DNA of 54,661 nt, from the NCBI GenBank assembly GCA_046530765.1, contig JBHEQS010000011.1:1-54661 (forward strand). The letters run 5' to 3'. The notes under the pieces are model-generated. The model worked only from the letters and a program-made list of their open reading frames with translations, made no database searches and was not told the origin of the DNA. The translations under genes and the position numbers were made by a program. This DNA comes from Arsenophonus sp046530765 (GTDB lineage Bacteria; Pseudomonadota; Gammaproteobacteria; Enterobacterales; Enterobacteriaceae). Shown piece by piece: positions 11,073-23,207 of this stretch. The number at the start of each line of letters is the position of its first letter. The stretch's first letter is position 1.

Positions 11073-11112
11073 AATTCTATATTTTACGATCATGATCGTA
11101 AAATATAGAATT
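11073..11112. repeat. 40-bp perfect palindrome without spacer
   Basis: Every base from 11073 to 11092 pairs with its mirror from 11112 back to 11093. The centre reads ACGATCATGATCGT, GC-richer than its surroundings. It lies 468 bases beyond the dnaX stop. With no loop it would form a cruciform in DNA or a tight hairpin in RNA. No gene uses it visibly. Confidence 0.85.
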
Positions 11113-11580
11113 GTCAGTATTTACAATTATTTGATTATAAATCAATCAAATAACACAGTAGGTTTTTATTCAAAATTTTAAATTAGTTCTTTGTTGTATT
11201 GAATTGACATATAAGTCTAGACACTTAAAATAGTTTTTATCATTATATAAATTTTATACATTTTATATTTTTATTTATTCTTTTGCATAAAACAATCATT
11301 ACTAATTTGTATCTCAACAAAAGATTATTGTAACATATTTTCTTGTTATATTAACTAATATAACTTAATTCAACTATAATATTAAGTAAAATTAATATTT
11401 ACTTTAACAATATTAATTTCATATTTATTGATAAACTATAGATTAGTAATATTTTGTTGTGTGTTTTGAAGCTATCAATTAAGTTATTATAGTTGTTTCG
11501 TTAAAGACAATATTAGTTTATTATTTATTACAAATATATACTTTAATATTGTAAGATTATACTTAAGGATGCCTATTAGA

Positions 11581-13521
11581 TTACACAGGTCGAATGCTTT
11601 CCTCATCTAACTGCGCATCGAATAACTTAAGTAAAATTTTAATTTTTTTATCATCAGCAATTGCTTTTCTAGCCTGATCTATCTTCTCTTCATAAATTAT
11701 TTGTCGCAACTCTAATGGAGTCTTTTTATCTGGATTATCATCTTCGATAATAGTTAATTTTATTAATTTACCATATAATTCAGACATGGCCTTTGTTAAT
11801 GCTTTATGTGCTTGTCTAGTATTCAGATGTCGTTTTGTTGAACGTAAATGTAAACAGATTTCTGTTTCACTTAATGATTCCTTATAACTATTTAGAGCAA
11901 GTTGTTCTATTAAATTTGATATTTTTAAATTAGAAATTTCATTAGCCCAATTATCTATATTTTTAACTTCGATCATAATTTTATTTGATAGTTTATTAGT
12001 TTTTTCACATTCAAATGATTGTTGAATATTACAAATTGTTGTTACTTGTTCTAATTCTTTATTAAAAGTATGGCTTTTATAGTGTTCATAAGAGCTATAA
12101 TTTTCATTTTGTTTAATATCATAAATTTCTTTCGATTTATCTAAAGAAAAACTATGATATTTTTTAGAAACGATTGGCAATCTTTCTAATTTTATAATAG
12201 ATTTTGATGTTTTTGTCTTAAGAGAAGATGTTTCACTATTCTTGAGTGGATATTTTTCTTGATTTATATTTAACAATTCTTTTGCTCGCAACAATTTCGA
12301 TGTAGGTGTATTAATTAATTTTTTATCTTTTAAATCAGTGAAAATATCAATATGATTATTGATATTTTCATCTTTAGTTTTTATTTTATTAAAATTATGT
12401 GATGACTTCAATGAAATTTTAATATCATCAACATTTTTAGGATTAAGAGTTAACGCGCGTAACAAAGTCATTTCAATCCCCATTCTTCTATCTGGAGCGT
12501 ACGGAAGCTCTTTGCGTCCAACTAATAATGTTTGATAATAGAACTGTAAATCTTTTGATGTAATTAAGTTAGCAAGTAAATTTAAACGATCTTCTATTGG
12601 TGATATGATATCTTGAATTTTTAATGGTAAGAGTTGTATCATGGCAATACGATGAACCAATGATAGCATTTCAATCAATACGTTTTCCCAGTCATTATCA
12701 CGCAAAGCAATATCTTCTAATAAACACATCATTTTTTTTGCATCGCCATATACAATCGCTTCAATAATTGATAGCGGTTGCTCATTATCTAATATCCCCA
12801 ACATTTTACTAACTGAATCTGATAATACTTTTCCATTTCCAATAGCAATAGCTTGCTCTGTTAGACTTAATGCATCACGCAAGCTACCTTTAGCAGCTAT
12901 GGAGATTAATTGTCTTGCATGTTCATCACTATCTATTTTCTCAGCCATTAAAATATGTTTGAGTTTAAAACTAATTTGTTTAATATCTAGTGATCTTAAA
13001 TGAAATTGAATACAACGTGATAAAACTGTTATCGGTAATTTTTGTGGATCTGTTGTTGCTAATAAAAATTTTACATGTTCTGGTGGTTCTTCAAGTGTCT
13101 TAAGTAATGCATTAAAGCTATGACGAGAAAGCATATGAACTTCGTCGATCAAATATACTTTAAATCTACCACGCACTGGTGAATACTGAACATTATCTAG
13201 TAATTCTCTAATATCTTCAACTTTAGTGCGTGAAGCAGCGTCAATTTCAATTAAATCAACAAATTCACCTTGTGTTATCTCAAGACAGTTAGCGCATTTA
13301 TCACAAAAATTTTGCCTAATTCCCATCTCACAATTAAGTCCTTTTGCAAACAGTCGTGCTATAGTTGTTTTTCCAACACCACGAGTGCCTGAAAATAGGT
13401 ATGCATGATGAAGTCGCTTCTTAGCTAAGCTATTTATTATTGCAGTTAAAACATCTTGTTGCCCAATAATATCTGTAAATATTTGTGGGCGCCATTTACG
13501 GGCAAGGACTTGATAGCTCAT
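11581..13521 (-). CDS. dnaX: DNA polymerase III subunit tau (possible shorter gamma form)
   Basis: This is the clamp-loader ATPase of the replicative polymerase; tau also links the core polymerases to DnaB. At 646 aa it nearly matches E. coli tau (643 aa). The AAA+ domain shows Walker A GTRGVGKT (residues 45-52), zinc-knuckle cysteines 64, 73, 76 and 79, Walker B DE at 126-127 and the SRC motif with Arg169. Residues ~370-500 are a diverged linker. The C-terminal domain is conserved and ends in DEESIRP, like E. coli. AGGA lies 5 bases before the ATG. At codons 453-454 (AAA AAA), aligned with the E. coli frameshift site, a -1 shift would reach TAG after two codons and give a 456-aa gamma-like protein (see findings). 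The downstream operon partners ybaB and recR are lost. Confidence 0.96.
   Translation of the reverse strand: MSYQVLARKWRPQIFTDIIGQQDVLTAIINSLAKKRLHHAYLFSGTRGVGKTTIARLFAKGLNCEMGIRQNFCDKCANCLEITQGEFVDLIEIDAASRTKVEDIRELLDNVQYSPVRGRFKVYLIDEVHMLSRHSFNALLKTLEEPPEHVKFLLATTDPQKLPITVLSRCIQFHLRSLDIKQISFKLKHILMAEKIDSDEHARQLISIAAKGSLRDALSLTEQAIAIGNGKVLSDSVSKMLGILDNEQPLSIIEAIVYGDAKKMMCLLEDIALRDNDWENVLIEMLSLVHRIAMIQLLPLKIQDIISPIEDRLNLLANLITSKDLQFYYQTLLVGRKELPYAPDRRMGIEMTLLRALTLNPKNVDDIKISLKSSHNFNKIKTKDENINNHIDIFTDLKDKKLINTPTSKLLRAKELLNINQEKYPLKNSETSSLKTKTSKSIIKLERLPIVSKKYHSFSLDKSKEIYDIKQNENYSSYEHYKSHTFNKELEQVTTICNIQQSFECEKTNKLSNKIMIEVKNIDNWANEISNLKISNLIEQLALNSYKESLSETEICLHLRSTKRHLNTRQAHKALTKAMSELYGKLIKLTIIEDDNPDKKTPLELRQIIYEEKIDQARKAIADDKKIKILLKLFDAQLDEESIRPV
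12115..12166 (-). promoter_or_regulatory. candidate dnaX slippage site with downstream stem-loop
   Basis: On the minus strand the sequence T-AAA-AAA (12166-12160) sits at the position of E. coli's A-AAA-AAG frameshift heptamer. A shift of -1, or insertion of one A, leads to ATA, TCA and then TAG (12154-12152). A stem of 9 + 7 bp follows: 12153-12161 pairs with 12115-12123, and 12143-12149 with 12126-12132, with a 10-nt loop. The first base of the heptamer is T rather than A, which disfavours classic ribosomal slippage. Polymerase slippage in the A6 run remains possible. Function is inferred, not shown. Confidence 0.4.
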
Positions 13522-15918
13522 AATTCCTATTAATTATATATAAATTGTATAATTCAATTCACTAACATGGATCTCTGTTTTTAAAATTAGCAAATTTATA
13601 TAGGTTTTTATAATACCTTAGCAATTTAACTAAATTAAAATAACATAAAACACTTTTTAAATACTTAATATAAACAAAATCATGTTATAAGAATATAATA
13701 ATAGCTACAGCTTAAGCATGTCGCATTACAAAACACACTATTAATTTAATTGTTACATCTCTAGTTGATAAATTATGAATAACTAATATATTAATATTTA
13801 ATTGAAAACTATCTTTAATTTATCTGTCGTATTTTATGTCATAATTTTTATTTTTAATGTGTTCATATAAATTTTATGAAAATACAAAAAAAGTATAACA
13901 ACAAACAAAAGTTTTTTATTTTACTACAAAATATTACCAAATCTTTATTTTAAAAGATATTCACAAGAATATTAATGACATTATTAAAAATGTTAAGTCT
14001 TATTAATAAATATATAATTATTATAATACTATCCTATATAATAATTAAATTATACAGTCTATAAAAATTATAATACAATAACTAATTTTAAATATTAACA
14101 TGTGATAAATATTAATATAGATATATATTAACAGTAATAAAATGTAAATTTACAAAGCAAGAAACAGTAATTAAAATAATGATATTTATCTTAAAAAAAA
14201 TTACAATAATATGTCTTAATTTTTCTTATTATACAATTTAAGAATCCAATAAATCATTTTAATAGTGCTTTATGCGTTTATATAATAATATTGTAACATA
14301 ATAATTATATGAGTTGTATAAATAAATATCTCTTACTTAATGTATATGACTTCACATATCAACAATAATTAAATACATATTTTACTTAACAAGTATGCAA
14401 TAATATAGCTGAGAAGCTATAGTGCATATAATAGGATATAAACGAGATTAATATAAATATTTTAATTAAATGCCTGCGGTGTATATTGCAACAAATAAAC
14501 CACTAACTACACTAAATTTTATATAAAATATATTTCTGAATGTTGTGTTATAAGTAGTATTTGTGAAACTTAAGTTTCTAACTGAGTGACGTCATTGTTA
14601 ATGGTTAATAAAGGAAATTAAGAGTTAGTTTTTTGTTAAGAAAAGTAAATAACAAAAAATCTTTTCTTTTAATGAACATCGAACGATTCTATACTAGAGA
14701 TTTGATTATTGAAATGATTGTATTTTTTATATTTATTATATATAATTAATTTTTTTAATTCTTTATTAATAAAAGATGACATTTTTTTTATTTTTATGAA
14801 AGATTAAAGTTATACCTATAAACATATATTTAAAATTTTATCTAATTCTTTTATTATCTATTTAATATATTGGAAAACTTGGTCGCATTATCATTTATTT
14901 TTAATAATAAGTGCAATACGAATTAATTGTAGATATATTATTCCAAATAATTTATGAAACTCTTTATTTATATAATTAGAATTAAGTTTTCTCATATATT
15001 TTACCAAAAAAAATAATCTAAATGATTTTAAAATATTAAGAATATATTTTTGTTACAAAACATATAATAAATAAATACTGGTTTTCGCTATATCTTTTGA
15101 TAAAAATATTATTATATCAATATTCTTTAAATTTTATAAAAATTATTTTATATCAATTTAATTGCAGTAACTTGAACAAAAATTCAACTAGAATCATAAA
15201 AGTATTTCTAACATAGAAATTGATTATAAATTAAATAACATAGATCTTAATTTATTCTAATATATTGAATTGATATTAAATTTTCCATAAAAGATTAACT
15301 GCAATAAGAATTATAAAATAAAAAAATAATAAGATCTATTCTTTGCTTATTTCCAACAATTAAATAAGTATCAAAACATGAAATATTAAATAGTATTTAT
15401 ATTAGTATATAGAATTTATATATATTTGCTTTATTGTATAAAAATTTTTAATAATAATTATGATTCTGATCAATTTCACCAAGATCCAATACATCTATAA
15501 TAATTCAGTAGTGTAATAAAGAATTTTAAAATAAATTATAATTTAATGTCTTCGAATTAACATAACATTAATCATTAAAGTTAATATTATCAACAAAAAT
15601 ATGTATTACTTATATGCAATAATAGATAGGATATTATGATAATTTTAAATAAAAACATAGTTAATTCAAAAAATTAAGATAGTATATTAATACTATGTAG
15701 ATGACATATACTGCAAATTAATTAAATTATAATTTTTATATTTTTTAGACGATTGATTATAAACATTAGGTTAATGTCAATAACACATATAATAGACAAA
15801 TATTTTCAGTTAAATATAACAAGAAGCATATTATAGTTGCAATAAGAAATGATAGTATCATAACTTTTTGTTAATTATTTTATTATTGAATAATATTTTA
15901 TCTAATAATACAAAAGTA

Positions 15919-15961
<43 letters not shown>

Positions 15962-17335
15962 ATCAATATAATTTTTATCTCTAAATTCTACAGAAAAATA
16001 GAATAGTTGCTTCTATTTATCCAAATTAATATAATATCTCATATATTTTACTTTTCGATGGATAATTTGCATAGATCATTTTAAATGATGTATGTGTAGA
16101 ATACAATTCTTAACCCATTTTTAAATTGTAACCTAGAAAATTTTAAATACATAAGTTCTATCTTGATTTTATAACGTATATTTATTGATAACAAAATTAG
16201 AATAATATATATGTTTTTATTTTGATGATTCAAAAGAGTCATTAAAACTTTCAAGAAAGTATAAGAAATAATTTTAGAATTATACATTTAGTTTTTAGAT
16301 GTACAGTTTTATTTTTATGACTTTAGATCAGCATTTAATAATATTCTATGATATTTAAATGTGGATATCTGTTTATAACAAACTTTTATTGGTTTTTAAA
16401 TTTTATTGATTCAATATATCAGTGTATTAAAATGTAACATAATATTTTAATTATTGATCAATATTTACACTTGAGTTGTTTTCGATCTATCTATACTGTT
16501 AATATTTTTAATATTACAAATAATTATTTGATAATTGTGTGTTTAAAAAATACATAAACATTGATATATGTTATTTTGTATAATTTTACTTTTAATTAAA
16601 ATGTTAGTAATTTGCTAATATCATAAATAATATTTTAATGAGTATATATCCAAAATACACTAAATCACATTAATTTGATATTTTATAGTGATTTAAATTA
16701 AATACAAATTTTATTAATTAAGATTATCAAAATATTTTTAAAGATAAATAAGTTTAATAAAATTACTATTTTGATTTTTATATCAACAGTTTTCTAAATA
16801 AATAATTTTAATAATACAATAGTATATGCACTATGATTATTATTAACTAATTGATTAAATCTTTCTATCAAATCATCTTAATAGAAACTACTATTTTATA
16901 TTAATTAAGACTATTCTATTCACTAACATATGACAGACAACAAATATATATTATTTGTTGTTATTAGGAATTATAGTAATAATAATATAAATCAACAAAA
17001 ATAAAAACTTTATGTTTACATTTATTAATTTCAAATAATATTTGTTAAACTACTTTTAAATAATCTATTGTAATATTACTAATGACTTTTTAAGTGTAGT
17101 GCGTTAAAGATCAATAATATAGGCTTTATAATATTCTAAAAAATCAATGATCGCTGTAATTTATAAAAATTATGTACATATTTATCTTTATTTTAAGTTT
17201 TAGTTTTTTTTACATTAAAAAACTTTTATAATTTAACTAATTTATTAACTTGAAATATTATTTAATCATATTTTCATAACAAGATAGTAGATAATAATTA
17301 GTTTTTAAAATCATAGAATTAAACATATCTTTTTC

Positions 17336-17377
17336 ATTAATTTATTATATATTATTAATAATATATAATAAATTAAT
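17336..17377. repeat. 42-bp perfect palindrome, AT-only
   Basis: Bases 17336-17356 mirror 17357-17377 exactly with no loop. It is made of A and T only, so part of its symmetry is easier to reach by chance than in mixed sequence. No gene is within 3.8 kb. Confidence 0.75.
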
Positions 17378-20300
17378 ATTTATGTAGCTTCAACACTAAG
17401 TTTATTTTATCATTTACTAAATTTGTAATAGTTATGAATAAAAATACATCGAGTATAAATTTATTGCACTATTATATATTATCTTTAGTGTTTACAGATA
17501 AGATATTACTATGTTTTATACAGTTTTAAGATCAAATGTTTTAGGATTATAACATTTAATAAATTCAATTAAAAATATAATAAGATTTTTATGCAATGCA
17601 TTATAATACGTTAAGTTTATTTTTGTAACGTTTCAATATATTTATTGTATTTAACAAATATATACATAACTTATTACAAGTATAACATATTAAATAATAA
17701 TGTAAAACATTTTCATAATTATCATATATCTTAAAACGCTTAAAGTATTTTATATTAAATTTGAATTACATTAAATATATTTAATTACAAATACCCAACA
17801 GTTATATGTGATATTGCTATCTTTACATGCCTTTATGATAGTAGTAAAATATTTTTTTATAAATATTTAAATTTTTAGTGTAACCAAAACATTTAGATAT
17901 TATATTTAATAATAACGAATCTAGATAGTTTTAACTTATGATTATTTTCTATCGTTAGCTTTCTGGTTAATGTAAATAATTAGTAAAATATTTTTTCATT
18001 ACTATATTCAATTATACTGAAATATCTAATAATTTTATACTTAAAATAAACTAATAATTGCAATAAATCAATTAAATATAATATTCTTGTACAAGAATTA
18101 GTATAAATGTAACTTAACTAATAACAGCATTAAATGTTATTATCAGAAATTTACATGATGTACCATTTAACTAAATATAGGTAATAAAAAATACTTTAGT
18201 ACAAATATTAATATCTATTTTGTTAAAAATATTTTAAGTCGTCAATATTTAGCATATAACAATATTTAAATCTATCCTTTTGTAAATCTTATATATTATT
18301 AATAATATTAATTGTGCTTATTATTTGACATATTAATTAATTCAGACAGTAAATAATATCTATTGTGTGTAGTTGGATACATAAATTAAATTTCTTTATT
18401 GAAAATAAATCATTTTTATATAGCTCATAATTATTAACTATAATTAAGCATGTTAATAATCATATCTATAAATCTTATAATTATCATATTAACTCATTGA
18501 TTCAGTTTATTAATTATTAATATAAGAATGAAATTACATTTTATTATATAGATTTATTGATCGCTATCTTTTATGGAAGATAGAAATATGCTATCAATTA
18601 TTAAATACCAAGATTATATTTACTTTTTAAATAAAAAGTAATAGATAAATATTAATTATCTTCAATTATTTTTATAAATAAATTGATGTAACATTAAACT
18701 AATTATCTAAACAATAACTAAGCTATCATGATAAAGTAATGATGTATATTTTACTGCAAAGATTTAGTTCAGAGTATAGTAAGTTGCTTATTATATTAGA
18801 TTCCTGTTATTTAACGTTTAAGAGAATTATAGTATAACTTATTATTAATAAATTCGCATAACATTGAATATTAATTTCAAATATATAATCTTTTTTTTCA
18901 AAAAAAATAATTAATGTGAAAAAAAATTTTAATCTTTAATTACAATAATTATACTTAAGTTTAGCAAACAAACTACAGATTATAAATTTTAATAATTAAA
19001 TAATTCTAAAAATTCTTGCTACAGTATAAAATATTATTATTTATAATTAAAATATATAATATAGTTATTTATTAACTTTATTTGTTTTTGTTAATTATAC
19101 ATATATCTCTAAATACTTTAACGAACGATGACTTAATTTAACTGTACAATAATAATTTATAATTATCAGTTTATGTTAAATATATATCATGTGATATTTG
19201 TATAATATAACTCTATTATAGAATTGAATTAATTAATATTATATATATTGCAAATATATAAAAAAAGATTTTAAATAATATATTATAGAGTATAATCTTC
19301 TTCTCACTTAACTGATATCTATATGCAATAAGGTAAATACCTAGTTTTTATATACGTATATATCAAAATATAAGATAAGTAATAACATGTATAAGTAAAG
19401 TATATAAAAATAAATTGTTCAATAAATTATATTTAAATATCTTGTTTATTCAAATACATAATGATATTGATTGTTAGGTCAATAAAGTTATGTGTAATTT
19501 TAGTAATTAAACTATATTTATCGTAATATAGTTTATTTGTGTAATTAGTTGTTTCAAATAGTAAGATGTTATTATTAACTATTAGTTCTAGATTTTTTAC
19601 TTTTTATTGATCTTACATTATTTATTATATGCAAGATTACATAATATTAATGCGTGTATAAAATAAAATACTATTAATATTTCATATTAATAGTCTTAAA
19701 ATATAGAATAGTAAAGAAACGTTTTAAATTGTTAAAATTATCTATTTTGTAAAAAATAATAAAATTATTCAATTTGTCTTTATATAGGATGATTACAATA
19801 TAAATAAATACTTAGTATATCTACTCTGAATAAGTAGATATGGAATTTGCAAAGAAAAGTATATGCGTAATCTTCAATCAGCTTAATAATAAAAATTTTT
19901 AACATGAATAATGAATTGTCTGTTTAATAAACGTCATTAATTTATAATAAACAAAATTAGTTTAAATAGTTTTTTAAAGAAAATAATTAATAATTTTTTT
20001 CCTGATTGCATAAGTATAAATATCAATACTCATAATTTATGAATATAATTTAATGTTGTATATGAAATATTAAAACACTCTATACTATAATTGCTGATTT
20101 ATTTAAATATAATAACTAAACAAAGTATAGTTATTGACCGTAAAATAATAAATAATAGAAGAAAAATTAAATATGATCTACGTACAATAGATCAATTAAA
20201 GATCAAGAATTTCTATTTTTACTCTAACAAAATCGTGTAATATTTTATCATAAACTTTAATCACTAGATATTATTAATACATTTTAAGAGAAAATAAATT

Positions 20301-23170
20301 ATAGTAAAAAATTAAATATAAGTGACAAAATATTGCAATAAATATAAGTAGATTAGTGTAGAATATTATATAATCTCATTTTAAAGTTATAATATAGCAC
20401 ATAATCATATTATAAATGTTAGTGGTTATATTATAAACGTCATAAAGCAGTCGAATTCTTATTTATTAATTTATTTGTTTTTAGCAGTCTCTTGTTATTA
20501 ATCTTATAACTAAATAATAAAAATTTCCTTAAGATGTTAACTGTTAAAATGTCTACTAATTAAAATACATCATAAAGAGACTTTGGTTTTGTAATGTTGA
20601 TACGTATAAGAAATCTAATAACGTAATGATCTATACCTATTTATACAATGCATGATGAAATCATATAAGAAATTTTACTTCTTATAGTTCAAGTCTTTAT
20701 ATGAAACTATATAGTATAAAATTATTTTAAAATAACACGTAAAATGATTAATGTCTTAGATTGTACTTAATCATATAATACATTTGTAATATGATACAAT
20801 AAATATTAAAAGTTAATATCTGTCTATAATTTAATTGAGTTTTATATAAATATCTAATATAAATATTCGATAAATAAGTTTATTTTAATTAGGAGTCACT
20901 GACTATATGTATAAAAATTTATTAAAATAGTTACATTTTTAAACAACTAAATATTTGGTTGTTTGATAACATCAATTAAAATATTGACGCCAATATCATT
21001 AACTTTTTTTTTAAAGAAATCATTATTTCATTATGATGAAAGTCAATTTATTATCATAATTGATAATCGTAAGATATCTATATGTAGTGTAATGATTTAG
21101 AAGTTTCTGATCAAACATTCAATATTACTTTCATCAAAAACAAAAAAAATTATATATTTTACTGTGAAGTCTATTTCTTATGCATTATCAATTATAAATA
21201 TAATATAAGTATTAATTAGAAATATACTGAAATTAATGAAGTAATTTTATGATTGATAAAATATCTAGTATAGTTATTAAACTTAACATTAAATATCCTA
21301 AACTAATATTAATATTATTTTTTGCGTTATATAGAAAGTTTTTCACAAAATATTTATTAATAATGAGTTAGTATTAAACTAAATAATTATATATAGATAT
21401 TTTAAAACTATAAGATAATTTGTAAATAAGTGTTTTATTTCTATTTGTTTCTAGCATATAATTTTTATCGTCGCGCAAGAAGTTTTGTATTTATAATAAA
21501 TGCTTAATTTATTATATGAATTTTAATATACTTATCGTGATAACACTAATAGTTTAAATTATTTACTAACCAATTTAAACCAAATTATTAAATATAATGT
21601 ACTACGATTAACTTCAATTATAAAATCAATAATATTAATATCTTAAATATTTATTATATAATAGTGAATTAGTATTAAATATGCCACTTGTATTATCTAT
21701 AATTTTATCATATTTTAAGATAAATATATAAGCATGGTTTCCAACTATATAAACATTAAAATCTATTATGATAAGATTAGATATTATCATATAGTAAATT
21801 GTGTATATTTAATTTTTAAATAACTAACAGATTAATATAATAAAATAAGGCTTAAAGATTAATATATCGTTTATTTAGGATGTAGCATTTCTTTACAGTA
21901 AACAAATAATTAACTTTATTACAAAGCAACTAATTGTTAAAATTTTTAAAGAATTTGTTATAATATACACTATAACTATGAGGCTTATATTTTATAAAAT
22001 TGATAAATATCTATAATTTTTCTTACACGTTTATTATTAATATCCATAAATTAATTAAACATATTCTTTTATAAATTATATAATTAACTACAACATTAAA
22101 ATCTTCATCTAAGAAATCAAAATACCAACATAATCTAAACGTACTGCAAATGATAAATTTATTGCTTGTTTATTTAATTTTTTATAACTAAATAACATTA
22201 GAAATATAGATTAATAAATGCTTTTATCTAACAAATTACAGTTTTTTTAAATATAACCATGTATTTGACGATGTATATTTTTCTATATCTAAAAATTATC
22301 AGATCCATCGTTAAAATAAGATTTTATATAATAGTATAACTGCTTGCGACATTGATTTTGCGTTGCGTATAAAATCACTATGCAAAATAACCTCACATTT
22401 TAATTTATCTCATTAATTTTATCTTTCAATTATATTTAAAGTATATTTAAATATTTTTCTGAAAAAAAAAGTAAATTAATATACTTTAAACAATAAAGTA
22501 CACTGTAATAATTATTTTTAGTATATGACGCGAATATCTTCATTTAATAATCAATATTAATTTATCTAGTGATTTATTAAATTATTTATTATGTATTTCT
22601 TATTCTCAAATCGACAAATTAAACAATTCAAATTATCTATATAATATCTATTAGAATCTGATTTCTATCGTATGTTATGTGATGTCCAGATAATTTTATT
22701 TAATTTCAGATCAAATATCAATCATGAGGTTAAAGTATTTAGTAAATATAAATATTTCTTAAATTTATTGCACAACCTTAAATAAAAGAAATAATTATAA
22801 GAATTAACAGAGTTACTTTTCAGAAAATTTTTTTTGAATATAAGAACAGTCTTTTATTTGCACATATAAACTAATTATTCTAATAATTAGAATAATTTCA
22901 TTAATCATATAAATTATAAAGTTTACAACTAATATAAAGCTAATAGGCATATTATGATAATATTTTTAGAAAAAACTAATTTAATATAATTGAAAAATAT
23001 AATTATCATATACTGTAGTATCTTCTAATAACTACTAAAAGTATCGAAAGTTAATATTAATTATTTGATTAAGTATATTCACGAAGACTATTCTTTAAAT
23101 ACGATTCTTAATGAAAAATAAATTATAAAATTAACTACTTCTAATATATTTGATATAAATCACGTAATGC

Positions 23171-23207
23171 ATATAACAAAACATTGTTGTACAATGTTTT
23201 GTTATAT
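23171..23207. repeat. inverted repeat, 17-bp arms, 3-nt loop, terminator-like
   Basis: Arms 23171-23187 and 23191-23207 are perfect, with loop TGT and a short run of T on the plus-strand 3' side (23207-23210). It has the form of a rho-independent terminator, yet no gene is present on either side. It may be a fossil of a lost gene. Confidence 0.65.

Larger units (their letters stand above)
9296..11580. other. gene-free gap where recR and ybaB should be
   Basis: In E. coli, dnaX-ybaB-recR-htpG are adjacent. I find no trace of ybaB or recR in this 2.3-kb interval. It holds the htpG promoter, four inverted repeats (9847-9894, 10904-10938, 10974-11027, 11073-11112) and a 5-bp tandem repeat (10787-10809). 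Confidence 0.65.

Noticed and set aside
16081..16287. 68-codon open frame on the minus strand in the gene desert
   Set aside because: No known motif, composition typical of random AT-rich sequence, no ribosome binding site, and isolated by kilobases from any gene.
16360..16368. DnaA-box-like TGTGGATAT, considered as part of a replication origin
   Set aside because: One mismatch, a single copy, no clustered boxes and no origin-linked genes nearby; chance is sufficient.
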